A stretch of DNA of 23,183 nucleotides from Thermodesulfobacteriales bacterium. GTDB lineage: Bacteria > Desulfobacterota > Thermodesulfobacteria > Thermodesulfobacteriales > Thermodesulfatatoraceae. Shown piece by piece: positions 1 through 7,867 of this stretch (positions are counted from its first letter, which is position 1; each line of letters begins with the position of its first letter). The notes under the pieces were generated by a model. The model did not search any database. It was not told where the DNA came from and worked only from the letters and a program-made list of their open reading frames with translations. Where the stretch lies: the NCBI GenBank assembly GCA_026985945.1, contig JALSPN010000274.1, forward strand, positions 1 through 23,183. Reading direction: 5' to 3'. Made by a program: the position numbers and the translations under genes.

Positions 1-107
1 TGAGGAAGACCGAGAAGAGAAGAAACATGGGCCAGGAAGAAACTTCCACCTGAGGGGGTAATTTTTTCATCGGTGAAGTCAATTAGGATTTTTGATATAT
101 TGTCCAT
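1..107 (-). CDS. Transposase N-terminus, IS1380-like (partial)
   Basis: Reading leftward from an ATG at 107-105, the frame is open to the window edge and gives 35 residues beginning MDNISKILIDFTDEKITP, followed by a GG and hydrophobic stretch. This IxFTDExITPxGG opening is what I associate with DDE transposases of the IS1380 family, which begin by stating a short beta strand and then a 'GGLxLL' segment. A strong Shine-Dalgarno (AGGAGGTG on the minus strand) sits a few bases upstream. The catalytic DDE domain lies outside the window, so neither completeness nor activity can be judged. Family call is by pattern recognition on a short fragment. An unrelated small protein is possible but less likely given the neighbouring inverted repeats. 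Confidence 0.55.
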   Translation of the reverse strand, partial: MDNISKILIDFTDEKITPSGGSFFLAHVSSLLGLP

Positions 108-172
108 GGGGCACCTCCTGGGTGAAGGTGTGATTTTTCTGTTTCCTTTGAAATATAAAAGAGAGGTGCCCC
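108..172 (-). promoter_or_regulatory. Inverted repeat masking the transposase ribosome-binding site
   Basis: GGGGCACCTC at 108-117 is an exact inverted copy of GAGGTGCCCC at 163-172. On the minus strand the second-transcribed arm contains the transposase Shine-Dalgarno and abuts its ATG. A transcript entering from outside would carry both arms and could hide the ribosome-binding site. A transcript starting inside the loop (a TATATT box lies near 157-152 on the minus strand) would lack the outer arm. Several IS elements use such fold-back inhibition against read-through expression. The repeat is seen directly; the function is inferred. Confidence 0.5.
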
Positions 173-285
173 TTTCTCATCTCTTATCCGGAAATTAGGG
201 AAATTTACTTTTTAAATTAAACTTTCAAAAGGATGATAAGAACTTGATTTCCCAGAGAAGAGCTTCTGGTCTTATATTTCAAAGG
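145..285. repeat. Perfect 14-bp inverted repeat, 141 bp end to end
   Basis: CCTTTGAAATATAA at 145-158 is repeated exactly in inverse orientation at 272-285. The outer copy, read leftward, starts with CC, as the ends of IS1380-family elements do, so 285 may be the terminal inverted repeat of the transposase-bearing element at the left edge. Alternatively the two arms bound a small independent element, but no target duplication flanks them (TGTTT versus GATGC). Apart from this repeat and part of the 108-172 repeat, 108-355 holds nothing I can call a gene. Confidence 0.45.
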
Positions 286-355
286 GATGCTTGTTTTGAT
301 CTTTCACCCGGAGGGTGTTCTGGGAAATGGCGAAAGGCGAATGGAGAAATTTTTC

Positions 356-683
356 GGTTCTTCGACATCTTGTGTGGAATTTAGAATACAGCTCAGAGGG
401 GCCGGAAGGTGGCCTCAATTTTCGGATTCCCGGAGGGAGAAAAGTTACTTCCCTCTTTTTGAGAGGCTGTTTTTTCCTCACAGGAAGAGTTTTTGGCTCC
501 TTCCCCTTTAAGGGGACACTCCTACTTTCCCCCTCCCCTCAAAGGGGGAGGGCCGGGGAGGGGGTGGAAGCTCAGCGCTTTTCCGAACCTCCACCCTCCC
601 CCTTACCCCCTCCCTTTAAGGGAGGGGGATTAAATGGAAATTTGAGGCCATATCCTAAAATCCACATGAAACGTCGAAGAACC
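356..683. mobile_element. Non-autonomous ISL3-like element (MITE), 328 bp
   Basis: The ends are imperfect terminal inverted repeats. The outer 23 bp at 356-378 and 661-683 match at 19 of 23 positions, and the match continues more weakly to about 36 bp. Both ends begin GGTTCTTCGAC when read inward. The element is flanked by an exact 8-bp direct repeat, AATTTTTC, at 348-355 and 684-691. ISL3-family elements have ends of this GG(T/C)TCTT type and make 8-bp duplications. The interior has no transposase and no credible coding frame, so any movement would need an enzyme supplied elsewhere. It contains one inverted pair of the GC-rich repeat described separately. The boundaries and the target duplication are read directly; the family label is inference. 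Confidence 0.75.
529..629. repeat. GC-rich palindromic repeat, inverted pair 1
   Basis: Two units face each other. Unit A (529-575) has a hairpin, CCCTCCCC at 531-538 with GGGGAGGG at 545-552, then a G-rich tail ending in GGAAGCTCAG. Unit B (585-629) is the same unit reversed, with an 11-bp stem at 606-616 and 618-628. In translation such units give PSPQRGRAGEGV-like peptides, the signature of dispersed REP-like palindromes known in many bacteria. The pair lies inside the ISL3-like element. The strong hairpins could also stop or stabilise transcripts. Confidence 0.7.
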
Positions 684-694
684 AATTTTTCTTC

Positions 695-787
695 CTTCCC
701 CTCTTAGGGAGGGTCGAGGTGGGGGGTGTAAGCTCAGAATCTCGCCAACTTTCGCCCCCCCTCACCCCCCTCCCTGCGGGGAGGGAG
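695..787. repeat. GC-rich palindromic repeat, inverted pair 2
   Basis: This is a second, diverged copy of the head-to-head arrangement at 529-629. The forward unit ends in GTAAGCTCAG (728-737), matching GGAAGCTCAG of the first pair. The reversed unit carries a stem of CCCTCCC (768-774) with GGGAGGG (779-785). It lies outside the ISL3-like element and ends only about 55 bp before the dxs start. In the dxs frame it is open and encodes [13 protein letters not shown], which produces a false N-terminal extension of Dxs. Confidence 0.65.
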
Positions 788-841
788 AAATTGGACTCTC
801 TCAAAGGGATAGGAGTTAACCGGGAATTTGGGGGTGATAAA

Positions 842-2740
842 ATGGCAGGACTTTTAGAGAAGATCAACTCTCCAGAAGATCTAAAAAGGCTTAAACTCTC
901 CCAGCTTGAAAAGCTTGCCGAGGAACTGAGGCGAACCATAGTTGAGACAGTAGCGGAAACAGGGGGCCATCTGGCACCCAACCTGGGAGTGATAGAGCTT
1001 ACCATTGCCCTCCACTATGTCTTTGATTCTCCCAAAGATAAGATTGTCTGGGATGTGGGGCATCAGGCTTACGCGCACAAGCTTCTCACGGGCCGAAGGG
1101 AAAAGTTTCATACTCTGAGACAATTCGGTGGTATCGCGGGTTTTCCGAAACGTTCTGAAAGCCCCCATGATATCGTTGATGTGGGCCACAGTAGCACCTC
1201 TATCTCCGCTGGCCTCGGTCTGGTAACCGCTCAGGACCTCCTGAGAAAAGAAGGGAAAGTGGTGGTGGTGATAGGAGACGGCTCCATGACCGCAGGCCTT
1301 GCCTTTGAGGGTCTTAACAATGCCGGACATCTCAAAAAAGATCTCATCGTAATCCTGAATGACAACGAAATGTCCATTTCTCCCAATGTGGGGGCTCTTT
1401 CGTCTTTTCTCTCTCGGAAACTGACGGGTCCTCTGGCCAGGCGTTTTAAAAGGGAGTTGGAAGCCTTTGTAAGCCATCTTCCCGGGGGAGATCATCTGGT
1501 CCACGCCATCAAAAAGAGTGAAGACGCCCTCAAATGTATTCTTACCCCGGGAATGCTTTTTGAAGCCCTGGGCTTCCGGTATGTAGGCCCTATTCCAGGG
1601 CATAATATCGAAGTCCTCATAAAAACCCTTAAAAATATAAAAGAACTTGAAGGCCCCACCCTGGTCCACGTCCTTACCAGGAAGGGTAAGGGGTATCCTC
1701 CGGCTGAAAGGGAGCCGGAGCGTTTTCACGGCCTGGGGCCTTTTGATGTCAAGACTGGAAAACCCAAATCCGGAAAGCCCAAACCTCCTTCCTATACGAG
1801 CGTCTTCTCTAAATTGATGGTGCGCCTCGGAGAAGAAGAGCCCCGTTTGGTGGCCATTACCGCTGCCATGCCTACGGGCACCGGTCTTAAGGCCTTTGGC
1901 GAACGGTTCCCGGAACGGTTTTTTGACGTGGGCATTGCCGAACAGCACGCGGTCACCTTTGCCGCAGGCCTGGCCCTGGGGGGGCTTATTCCGGTTTGTG
2001 CCATTTACTCCACCTTTTTGCAGCGGGCTTATGATCAGATCATTCACGATGTTGCCCTCATGAATCTTCACGTGATTTTTGCCATCGACAGGGGCGGGAT
2101 CGTGGGAGAAGACGGCCCCACCCATCAAGGACAGTTTGATCTCTCTTATCTCAGGATTATTCCCAACATGGTGGTAATGGCCCCGAAAGACGAAAACGAA
2201 CTCCAACACATGCTCTACACCGCCCTCAAATGTAAAGGGCCGGTAGCGGTTCGGTATCCCCGTGGAGCCGGAGAGGGGGTAAGCCTTGATTGGGAGCTTA
2301 AGGAATTGCCCCTTGGCAAGGCCGAAATACTGAGAGAGGGAGACGATATCCTCTTGTTGGCTATTGGCAACATGGTTTATCCGGCCCTCAGGGCAGCAGA
2401 GATTTTAGCTTCAGAAGGGATTGCGGCGGCGGTGGTAAACGCTCGTTTCGTAAAACCTCTTGATGAGGAACTTCTACTTGAGCTTGCCAGAAAAATCGGC
2501 AAAGTGGTTACCATTGAGGAAAATGCTCTTCTGGGAGGTTTTGGAGCCGCCGTGCTGGAGCTTTTCTCCCGCCACGGTCTTTTGGTCCCGGTAAAATGCC
2601 TGGGGTTACCTGACAAATTCATTGAGCACGGTGCACCTCAAATATTGCGTGAAAAATACGGCCTAACTTCTAATGGAATAGCAGAAAGTGTAAAGAGCTG
2701 GCTTGCTTCAGGAAAGGTCAGACTCAAGGTGCTGGGTTAA
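842..2740 (+). CDS. dxs: 1-deoxy-D-xylulose-5-phosphate synthase
   Basis: Condenses pyruvate and glyceraldehyde 3-phosphate, with thiamine diphosphate, to make DXP, the entry step of the non-mevalonate isoprenoid pathway in the cytoplasm. The 632-residue product matches the usual length. The N-terminal thiamine-diphosphate domain has [16 protein letters not shown], the [13 protein letters not shown] segment and the metal-binding GDGSMTAG motif near residue 145. The central transketolase-type domain has the [17 protein letters not shown] motif with the catalytic glutamate near residue 363, and a C-terminal transketolase domain follows. The frame is open upstream to 719, but those 41 residues are translated palindromic repeat. 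The ATG at 842 has a GGGGGTGAT Shine-Dalgarno and starts at the expected MAGLLEKI. Its stop overlaps the stop of the convergent RND gene by four bases (TTAA). Confidence 0.95.
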   Translation: MAGLLEKINSPEDLKRLKLSQLEKLAEELRRTIVETVAETGGHLAPNLGVIELTIALHYVFDSPKDKIVWDVGHQAYAHKLLTGRREKFHTLRQFGGIAGFPKRSESPHDIVDVGHSSTSISAGLGLVTAQDLLRKEGKVVVVIGDGSMTAGLAFEGLNNAGHLKKDLIVILNDNEMSISPNVGALSSFLSRKLTGPLARRFKRELEAFVSHLPGGDHLVHAIKKSEDALKCILTPGMLFEALGFRYVGPIPGHNIEVLIKTLKNIKELEGPTLVHVLTRKGKGYPPAEREPERFHGLGPFDVKTGKPKSGKPKPPSYTSVFSKLMVRLGEEEPRLVAITAAMPTGTGLKAFGERFPERFFDVGIAEQHAVTFAAGLALGGLIPVCAIYSTFLQRAYDQIIHDVALMNLHVIFAIDRGGIVGEDGPTHQGQFDLSYLRIIPNMVVMAPKDENELQHMLYTALKCKGPVAVRYPRGAGEGVSLDWELKELPLGKAEILREGDDILLLAIGNMVYPALRAAEILASEGIAAAVVNARFVKPLDEELLLELARKIGKVVTIEENALLGGFGAAVLELFSRHGLLVPVKCLGLPDKFIEHGAPQILREKYGLTSNGIAESVKSWLASGKVRLKVLG

Positions 2741-4974
2741 AAGATCTTTTTGCCGATAAAGATAAGGCCTGGCAGCAGGAAGAGATCGGCCAGCAGGGCC
2801 AGGCCCATTACCAGAGCGCAAAGCTTTCCAAACTGCACGGTCGGAATAAATTGCGAAACCACAAGTACCAGAAATCCCACTATTAACACCACCGAGGTGG
2901 TGATGGCGGCCAGGCCTTTACTTTCAAGGGTTTTTTTGACGGCTTCCAGAGGCCTAGAGCGCATTCTTTCGCGCTGATATTGCACCAGAAAGTGGATGGT
3001 ATCATCTACCGCGATACCGATGGCCACGGCTGAAATGGTAGCGGTGGCCGTATTGAGAGGGATTCCCACAAATCCCATGAATCCCAGATTGGCTAGGATA
3101 GGGAAGGCGTTTGGGGGGATGGAAAGCAGGCCGATTTTGAAAGATCGCAAGACGAGAAACATCAGACCGAAGATGATCAGGGCCGCAAGGGCAAGACTCT
3201 CGGTCTGGCTCTTTATGATGTCCTCAGCAGTGCGGTTGACAAGATAGGTCTTTCCGGTGAAACGCCAGCTGACAGGGGTATCCTTAAATAGCTCTTGAAG
3301 TTTTTTCTTGAGGAGGGCGATTTCTTTATTTATTACTTCGGAGCTGTGTTCAGGAGTGCGGGCCGAAATACGGGCCCAGGTCTGGGAGGAATCTAAAAAA
3401 TGTTCCAGTTCCGTGCCCCCGTAAAGAAGTAGATACTGGGCCAGAAGTTTTCGATCTTCAGGGAGGCGATAAAATTCGTCTCTTTCGTTGTGAAAGGCCC
3501 GGTTCATAAGTTTGAAAAATTCTACCGGGGAGATCACCCTGCTAAAGGTGGGCCTTTTTTCGAGATAGCGGCTGAGTTCGTCGATTTTGGCTAAAATTTG
3601 GGGATCTAAAAAATCACCCTCTTTAAGACTCAAAGAGATTTCTATCGTCTGCACTCCTCCCAGGTTCTTATCGATAAAGAGGGCGTCCTGATAGACCGGG
3701 GTTTGGTGATGGAAGAATTCTATTACGTCACTGTCCACCCGGATCTTTTGTATTCCCCAGAGGGCAAGGATTGAAAGACAGGCAAAAATAGCGAGGCTTC
3801 CCGGGGCCCAGCGGGGATAACTTCTTGAGAGTGGGAGAACCAGCTTTTTCGAAAGACCAAAACTATAGGGCCCTTTTGAGATCCAGGGAGCGAGATAAAC
3901 CAGTACGGTAAAGGTGAAAAAATATTCCACGAACATGGCACAGGCGGCTGCGGCGCCAAATTCTCTGATAGAGGGGATCCTTGAGATCATGAGGGAGGCA
4001 AACCCTACCGCGGTGGTGAGGCTGGTTAAAAGACACGGGCTCCAGGTCTCAAAAACCGCCTTTACGAGAGGTTTTTTCTCCCCCACTTTTTGAAGCTTGA
4101 AATAAGTGAGAAGAAGATGGATAGCGTCTGCAAGAGCAAGCGCCATGGTGAGAGGGGCAAGGATTGCGGTCATCGGGCTCAAAGCCCCTCCCACCAGTTT
4201 GAGGCAGGCCAGGGCTGCCAGGAGAGAAAGGTTTATGATGAGCCCCACCGCCACCATGGCCCTCAGGGAACGTAAAAAAAACCAGACGAGAAGACACAGA
4301 AAACAAAAAGAAGTAGGGACGAAAATGAGGAGATCCCGATTCATGTAGCCTGCCATGTTGACATTTACCACCGGCCAGCCAGAAAGATGGACCTCCACTC
4401 CCTGAGGCGGAGGATTCTTAGCCAGGACTTTTTTTATCTTTGAAAGGAGACGGCTTTCAAAATTGAGGTCTTCTCCTTTATAAGCAGTCCGTAAAAGGAG
4501 CATGGTGCTCTCGAAATCAGAAGAGACCAGGTTTCCCAGGATAAGAGGGTTTCTGGCAGCCCGTTCTTTAAGAGAGCGGAGGGTTTCGGAATCTTGAGGA
4601 ATTTCTTCTCCCACTAAAGGTTCCACGATAAAGATTTCTTCCCCCCCTCTTACATCTTCTACATTGGTGAGAGAAAGAACATCTTCTACTTCTTCGATCT
4701 CTTCAAAGGCTTCGGTTAGATGCTTGATATAAGAGAGGACCCTGGGGGAGAAGACATCCTGGGCCTTTAAGGCTACTGCTACCGCGTCGTCTGCGCCAAA
4801 TTGCTTTCGAAATTCTTCATAGAAGAGAAATTCTTCGTCGCGGGGAATGATGGCATCAGTTGAAGTAACTACTGGAAGGTTTAAGGCCTCCCAGAGGCAA
4901 AATAGCACCACAAAGATTATGAAAGTTAACCAGAGGGTCTTCTTTTGGAGGACGAAGTTTTCATAAAAAGACAT
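2737..4974 (-). CDS. RND superfamily exporter, MMPL type
   Basis: A 745-residue inner-membrane protein with the two-fold repeat of MMPL/HpnN-like transporters. It has one N-terminal membrane segment ([18 protein letters not shown]), a large periplasmic loop of about 160 residues, a cluster of five segments, and then the same plan again. The acidic positions expected in the proton-relay helices are present as [10 protein letters not shown] in the first half and [11 protein letters not shown] in the second. Such proteins use proton flow to move lipids or hydrophobic molecules between inner membrane and periplasm. It is last in the leftward operon after the LolA-like and barrel genes, 26 bp from the latter, suggesting a trans-envelope route: exporter, periplasmic carrier, outer-membrane protein. 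The substrate is unknown. No clear Shine-Dalgarno precedes the ATG at 4974. Confidence 0.88.
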   Translation of the reverse strand: MSFYENFVLQKKTLWLTFIIFVVLFCLWEALNLPVVTSTDAIIPRDEEFLFYEEFRKQFGADDAVAVALKAQDVFSPRVLSYIKHLTEAFEEIEEVEDVLSLTNVEDVRGGEEIFIVEPLVGEEIPQDSETLRSLKERAARNPLILGNLVSSDFESTMLLLRTAYKGEDLNFESRLLSKIKKVLAKNPPPQGVEVHLSGWPVVNVNMAGYMNRDLLIFVPTSFCFLCLLVWFFLRSLRAMVAVGLIINLSLLAALACLKLVGGALSPMTAILAPLTMALALADAIHLLLTYFKLQKVGEKKPLVKAVFETWSPCLLTSLTTAVGFASLMISRIPSIREFGAAAACAMFVEYFFTFTVLVYLAPWISKGPYSFGLSKKLVLPLSRSYPRWAPGSLAIFACLSILALWGIQKIRVDSDVIEFFHHQTPVYQDALFIDKNLGGVQTIEISLSLKEGDFLDPQILAKIDELSRYLEKRPTFSRVISPVEFFKLMNRAFHNERDEFYRLPEDRKLLAQYLLLYGGTELEHFLDSSQTWARISARTPEHSSEVINKEIALLKKKLQELFKDTPVSWRFTGKTYLVNRTAEDIIKSQTESLALAALIIFGLMFLVLRSFKIGLLSIPPNAFPILANLGFMGFVGIPLNTATATISAVAIGIAVDDTIHFLVQYQRERMRSRPLEAVKKTLESKGLAAITTSVVLIVGFLVLVVSQFIPTVQFGKLCALVMGLALLADLFLLPGLIFIGKKIF

Positions 4975-5000
4975 GTCAATAATCTATTCGACACTTCGTG

Positions 5001-6328
5001 CTAAAAGCTTATTTTTAGCCCGAGATAGATCTGGTCATTGTTGTCATAGACGTCAAAGAAAGTCCCCTTCGGGCCGTCTATGAGGTGGAGGCCGGCAAAG
5101 AGTTCCCAGTTGTCTCGAAACTTGTAGGACAGCTCGGGATTCACATAGTAAATGCGGGTGGTAAGGCCGTAGGTGGCATCAAGACGCAGCTCCAAGAAAT
5201 CTCTCAGGAAGCCTTTGGAGAGCCTCAGGAAGAGATAAGAATCATACTCGGGGTCAAAAAGTATTCCTTCCGACCAGCCCAGGATATGCTGCTGGAGAAA
5301 CTGAAAATTCAGATAAAGGCCATTTTCAAAGCGGTAATCAAAGCCCAGGATATAACGCCAGTAAGGTTTTTGGACCCCTTCAAGCTTTTTTTTAGGAAGA
5401 CCCGCCCCGTATGGTAAGCAAATTCTCCCCTGATCCCCAGCCCTTTCCAGGTGGTCTCAAAGGCCATTCCTAAGATGTTGTCCTGCGGTCTCCGAACATA
5501 AGCCGTATGGCCGAGGATCTGAATACTTGAAAGCCCGCTCTTGAGGTCTTTCAGGGGCTCAGCGGGATGTTTAAGAATCAGGCCTTTTATGGGGAAGCGG
5601 CGGATATAATAATAAAAAGACCGGTTGTGGGCGTGTAAAAAGGAAATTTCCCAGTCAACGTCTCCAAAAGTGCCCAGAAGACGGCACCCAAATTCGCTAT
5701 TTTTGAAAGAAGGAGAAAGATCCTGTTTGTCAAGGTCGAGAGTAAGGGGGAAAGGAAGACCGGCCTCTTTTAGGGCCTTGCGAAGGTGATCAAAGACGGC
5801 CCAGTCCGAGTCGAAATCGTCCCTTCGAGGCCAGAGGGGCCAGGGGGTAAAGACGGCTTCAAAGGTGAAGCCTGAGGCAAAATACTGGAGCCGGAGCCAG
5901 GGCCAGGGCTTATCCCTTTCTTCCTCCCGCCAGGTGAAAAGTTCCCTCAAATCCTGACGGGTTAAATTATCAAGGACACTTATTTCATCCGCCTTTCCCC
6001 AGCGAATGATTTGATTTCCCAGGGTGATTTCAAAGTTTTCTCCGAGAAAGCGTAAATAAGTCTCCCAGAATTCGACCCTCGTCTCCTCCCGGCCGTTATG
6101 GTTTCCATAAAAGGCCAGCCGATCAAGTCGGAGACCAATTTTTCCTTCCCAATGGGAATGGGTCAGGCGGGTTTCCAGGCGAAGATATTCCCGGTTGGAA
6201 CTTTGGTCTTCCAGAGGGCGGTCGTGGGTGAGGTCAAGGGTGCCACGGGAGAGAAAAGTCCCACTGAAAGAAGCCGCTTTTGCCGGACTTGCCAGAAATA
6301 TCAGGATCAGGGTGATAATTCCTACCAG
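5001..6328 (-). CDS. Outer-membrane beta-barrel-like protein, frame interrupted
   Basis: Two reading frames join into one product of about 442 residues. The first runs from near 6328 to a stop at 5309. The second continues to a stop at 5001, and the switch falls at a run of eight A on the coding strand (5393-5386). The start region encodes a signal peptide (GIITLILIFLASPAKA). The rest is rich in alternating aromatic and polar residues with motifs such as FEITLGNQIIRWGKADE, and it ends in LGLKISF, a typical barrel C-terminus with final Phe. This resembles DUF1302-like proteins that accompany LolA-like and MMPL genes; the family is not certain. There is no ATG, GTG or TTG between the upstream in-frame TAA and the signal peptide. 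CTG at 6328-6326, with AGGAG about nine bases upstream, is the best start and overlaps the LolA-like stop. It could be a pseudogene, a frameshifted gene, or a sequencing indel. Confidence 0.68.
5386..5393 (-). other. A8 frameshift site in the barrel gene
   Basis: On the coding (minus) strand the sequence reads CCT, eight A, then GCTTG. The upstream frame reads CTA AAA AAA AGC and terminates 84 bases later at 5309. Reading one extra A, or slipping back one base, gives AAG CTT GAA and restores a barrel sequence (KLEGVQKPYWRYILGFDYRF) to the natural C-terminus. The run fits the X XXY YYZ pattern (A AAA AAA) and is also long enough for polymerase slippage. Confidence 0.65.
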
Positions 6329-7104
6329 CGTTCCAAGCTCCTGCGTGTAAAGAGTCCCGGATTAAGACCCTGATCATATATAATTTTGTCGATTTTGAGA
6401 ACCGTTTTGTGATTCTTTTTGAGATCTTCCATGGTGGATTCCAGTATCGTCCAGTAGCCGTCTATCTTTTCCCATCGGCTGCTTGAAAATCTCTTCCAGA
6501 GTCTTCCTTTGCGGTCATAATAATCTACCCGGACAGGGAGAAAACCCGCTTTGGTGATCCATTGAATCCAGTAACCGTAAATAGAGTCCTTCTTTTTTTG
6601 TGGCCAGGATTTTAGCACCCAGCAGGGTTCCCCCCGGAAGGTTTCTTCTTTCAATAACTGATGGTGATATTTCGGGGGATAGTGTCTTTCCAGGTCTTCA
6701 TAGAAGAAGTCGGAATTCACGAACCGGTGGAAGCGGAAGGAGCCCGCGATGCGCCTGGTGCGTTTAAGAGCCGGCAGATAAAGAAATTGCTCTTCTTTGC
6801 CTTTGTGATGGGCGATAGAAAGAAAGGCCGTCCCCGCGATATCCTTTGGATAGAGGAAGCGAATCAGGGTGTAGCGGGCCTTTTCGTCTTCACGGGTAAA
6901 GATCTTCATCTTTCGTTCCTTCTGATGCCCCCTTGGATCGATGAGGATCATACGGGCCTCAGCCTGAGAATCCTTCCCTACGGGACGATGATAAACCTTC
7001 CAGGCGATTTCCTCTCCTGAGAGGCAAAAGCCCGGAGACCAGCTGAAAAAAAAGACCAAACAGGCCCAAAAGACTATTTTTAAGCCTTTTTTAAACGCTT
7101 TCAT
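6322..7104 (-). CDS. LolA-like outer-membrane lipoprotein-sorting protein
   Basis: A periplasmic protein of about 260 residues. A basic start and hydrophobic stretch (MKAFKKGLKIVFWACLVFFF) form a signal peptide. The mature part has the features of LolA-like 'outer membrane lipoprotein-sorting' proteins found beside RND/MMPL exporters: GTAFLSIAHHKGKEEQFLYLP, then LKRTRRIAGSFR and the FFYEDLERHYPPKY block, then a VRVDYYDRKGRLWKRF strand region. Such proteins are thought to carry lipid-like cargo across the periplasm. An upstream ATG at 7137 would add 11 residues. The ATG at 7104 gives a conventional signal peptide and has a purine-rich leader (AAGAAGAG), so it is preferred. Its stop overlaps the putative CTG start of the barrel gene, indicating translational coupling. 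Confidence 0.8.
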   Translation of the reverse strand: MKAFKKGLKIVFWACLVFFFSWSPGFCLSGEEIAWKVYHRPVGKDSQAEARMILIDPRGHQKERKMKIFTREDEKARYTLIRFLYPKDIAGTAFLSIAHHKGKEEQFLYLPALKRTRRIAGSFRFHRFVNSDFFYEDLERHYPPKYHHQLLKEETFRGEPCWVLKSWPQKKKDSIYGYWIQWITKAGFLPVRVDYYDRKGRLWKRFSSSRWEKIDGYWTILESTMEDLKKNHKTVLKIDKIIYDQGLNPGLFTRRSLERW

Positions 7105-7148
7105 TCTCTTCTTAAACCCCCTTAAATTTTTTGTCATTTAATTTATCG

Positions 7149-7169
7149 GGTATCTTGGCCAAGAATACC
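7149..7169. promoter_or_regulatory. Near-perfect palindrome upstream of the envelope operon
   Basis: The core CTTGGCCAAG (7154-7163) is a perfect palindrome. GGTAT on one side and ATACC on the other extend it, with one extra A. It occupies the 35-bp gap between the TraB-like stop (7173) and the first LolA-like start codon (7137). It could be an operator for a dimeric repressor or an RNA hairpin between the genes. No regulator gene lies nearby, so which one is unclear. Confidence 0.4.
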
Positions 7170-7172
7170 AAT

Positions 7173-7841
7173 TCAGCTAAATTTTTCAGGATCTGGAAGG
7201 GGAGTCAGACAGATTGCAGAAGCTTCGGGTAGAAGGGCCAGAAGGCCCGGTAAATGTCTCCAGCCACCAATATGGACAAGCGGCTTCCTTAAAGAGAAAA
7301 GCCTTTTAATTTTTCGGGCCATAAATTCTTCCCTTGCGAGATCTTCGGCCTCCCTCTGAGGTCGGTAGAGGCCTTCAAGAAAGAGCCTCAAATAAGCAAG
7401 TTCGCGGAGGGGATCTCCGACCTCAAAAAGAGAGGGATTTTCGAGCAATTTTTCTACTTCGCGAAGATATTTTTGGGAAGGTTTATTGAGATCGACAGGG
7501 ACCACCGGACAAAGGCCAAGGTCTTTGGGAACAAGATATTCATAGGGCATTTCAAGAATTTTTTTCAAGGCCCTTAAGATTTCGTCAGAAAGATTTTGAG
7601 TCTTTAAATTTTCAAGTTTTTTTATCCAGACTCTTTCCTGACGCCGCCGGTATGAAACCGAAAAAGGGCTTATTTCTACGGTAATAAGCCCAGGTTTCAG
7701 CTTTAAGAGAAGTTCTTTTAAGACTTTTTTTAAGGGTTCCAGACGATGAACAGTCCCGATCAGGATAATTCCGGTTTTTTCCGGAAGGTGGCCGGGATAA
7801 GAAAGGATTTGCCCAGATTGGTTTTCATTGGCAGAATGCAT
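7173..7841 (-). CDS. TraB/GumN-like (GTVH motif) protein
   Basis: A product of about 222 residues with no signal peptide. The N-terminal strand IILIGTVHRLEPLKKVLKELL is followed by LKPGLITVEISPFSVSYRR. This matches the opening of the TraB/PrgY/TIKI superfamily, in which GTxH and a later glutamate (vELxxxR) are putative metal or catalytic residues. Near the C-terminus LVHIGGWRHLPGLLALL resembles the family's GxxHxxG motif. It is shorter than typical TraB proteins and lacks their membrane segments, so it is a divergent or minimal member. The frame is open to a TTG at 7877, but that would overlap the divergent pyrF start; ATG 7841 is preferred, though no good Shine-Dalgarno precedes it. It is first in the leftward envelope run, 35 bp before the LolA-like gene. 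Its function is unknown. Confidence 0.6.
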   Translation of the reverse strand: MHSANENQSGQILSYPGHLPEKTGIILIGTVHRLEPLKKVLKELLLKLKPGLITVEISPFSVSYRRRQERVWIKKLENLKTQNLSDEILRALKKILEMPYEYLVPKDLGLCPVVPVDLNKPSQKYLREVEKLLENPSLFEVGDPLRELAYLRLFLEGLYRPQREAEDLAREEFMARKIKRLFSLRKPLVHIGGWRHLPGLLALLPEASAICLTPLPDPEKFS

Positions 7842-7867
7842 GCGTAAAAATTTTAAAGGGAGGTCCT

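Noticed and set aside
287..707. Open frames of 74 and 130 codons on the plus strand and one of 69 on the minus strand
   Set aside because: They cross the MITE boundary and repeats, have no ribosome-binding sites and show no protein-like composition.
529..787. CRISPR array or tandem riboswitch in the GC-rich region
   Set aside because: The units alternate in orientation, are irregularly spaced and diverged, with no uniform spacers and no riboswitch core.
719..841. 41-residue N-terminal extension of Dxs
   Set aside because: It translates the GC-rich palindromic repeat, lacks a Shine-Dalgarno, and the ATG at 842 matches the usual Dxs start.
881..2209. 442-codon open frame antisense to dxs
   Set aside because: Dxs is unmistakable on the other strand; the antisense product resembles no family and such shadow frames are common with this codon use.
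5085..5417. 110-codon plus-strand frame across the barrel gene break
   Set aside because: The minus-strand frames on both sides encode a continuous barrel protein with signal peptide and Phe-ended C-terminus; the plus-strand product has none of these signs.
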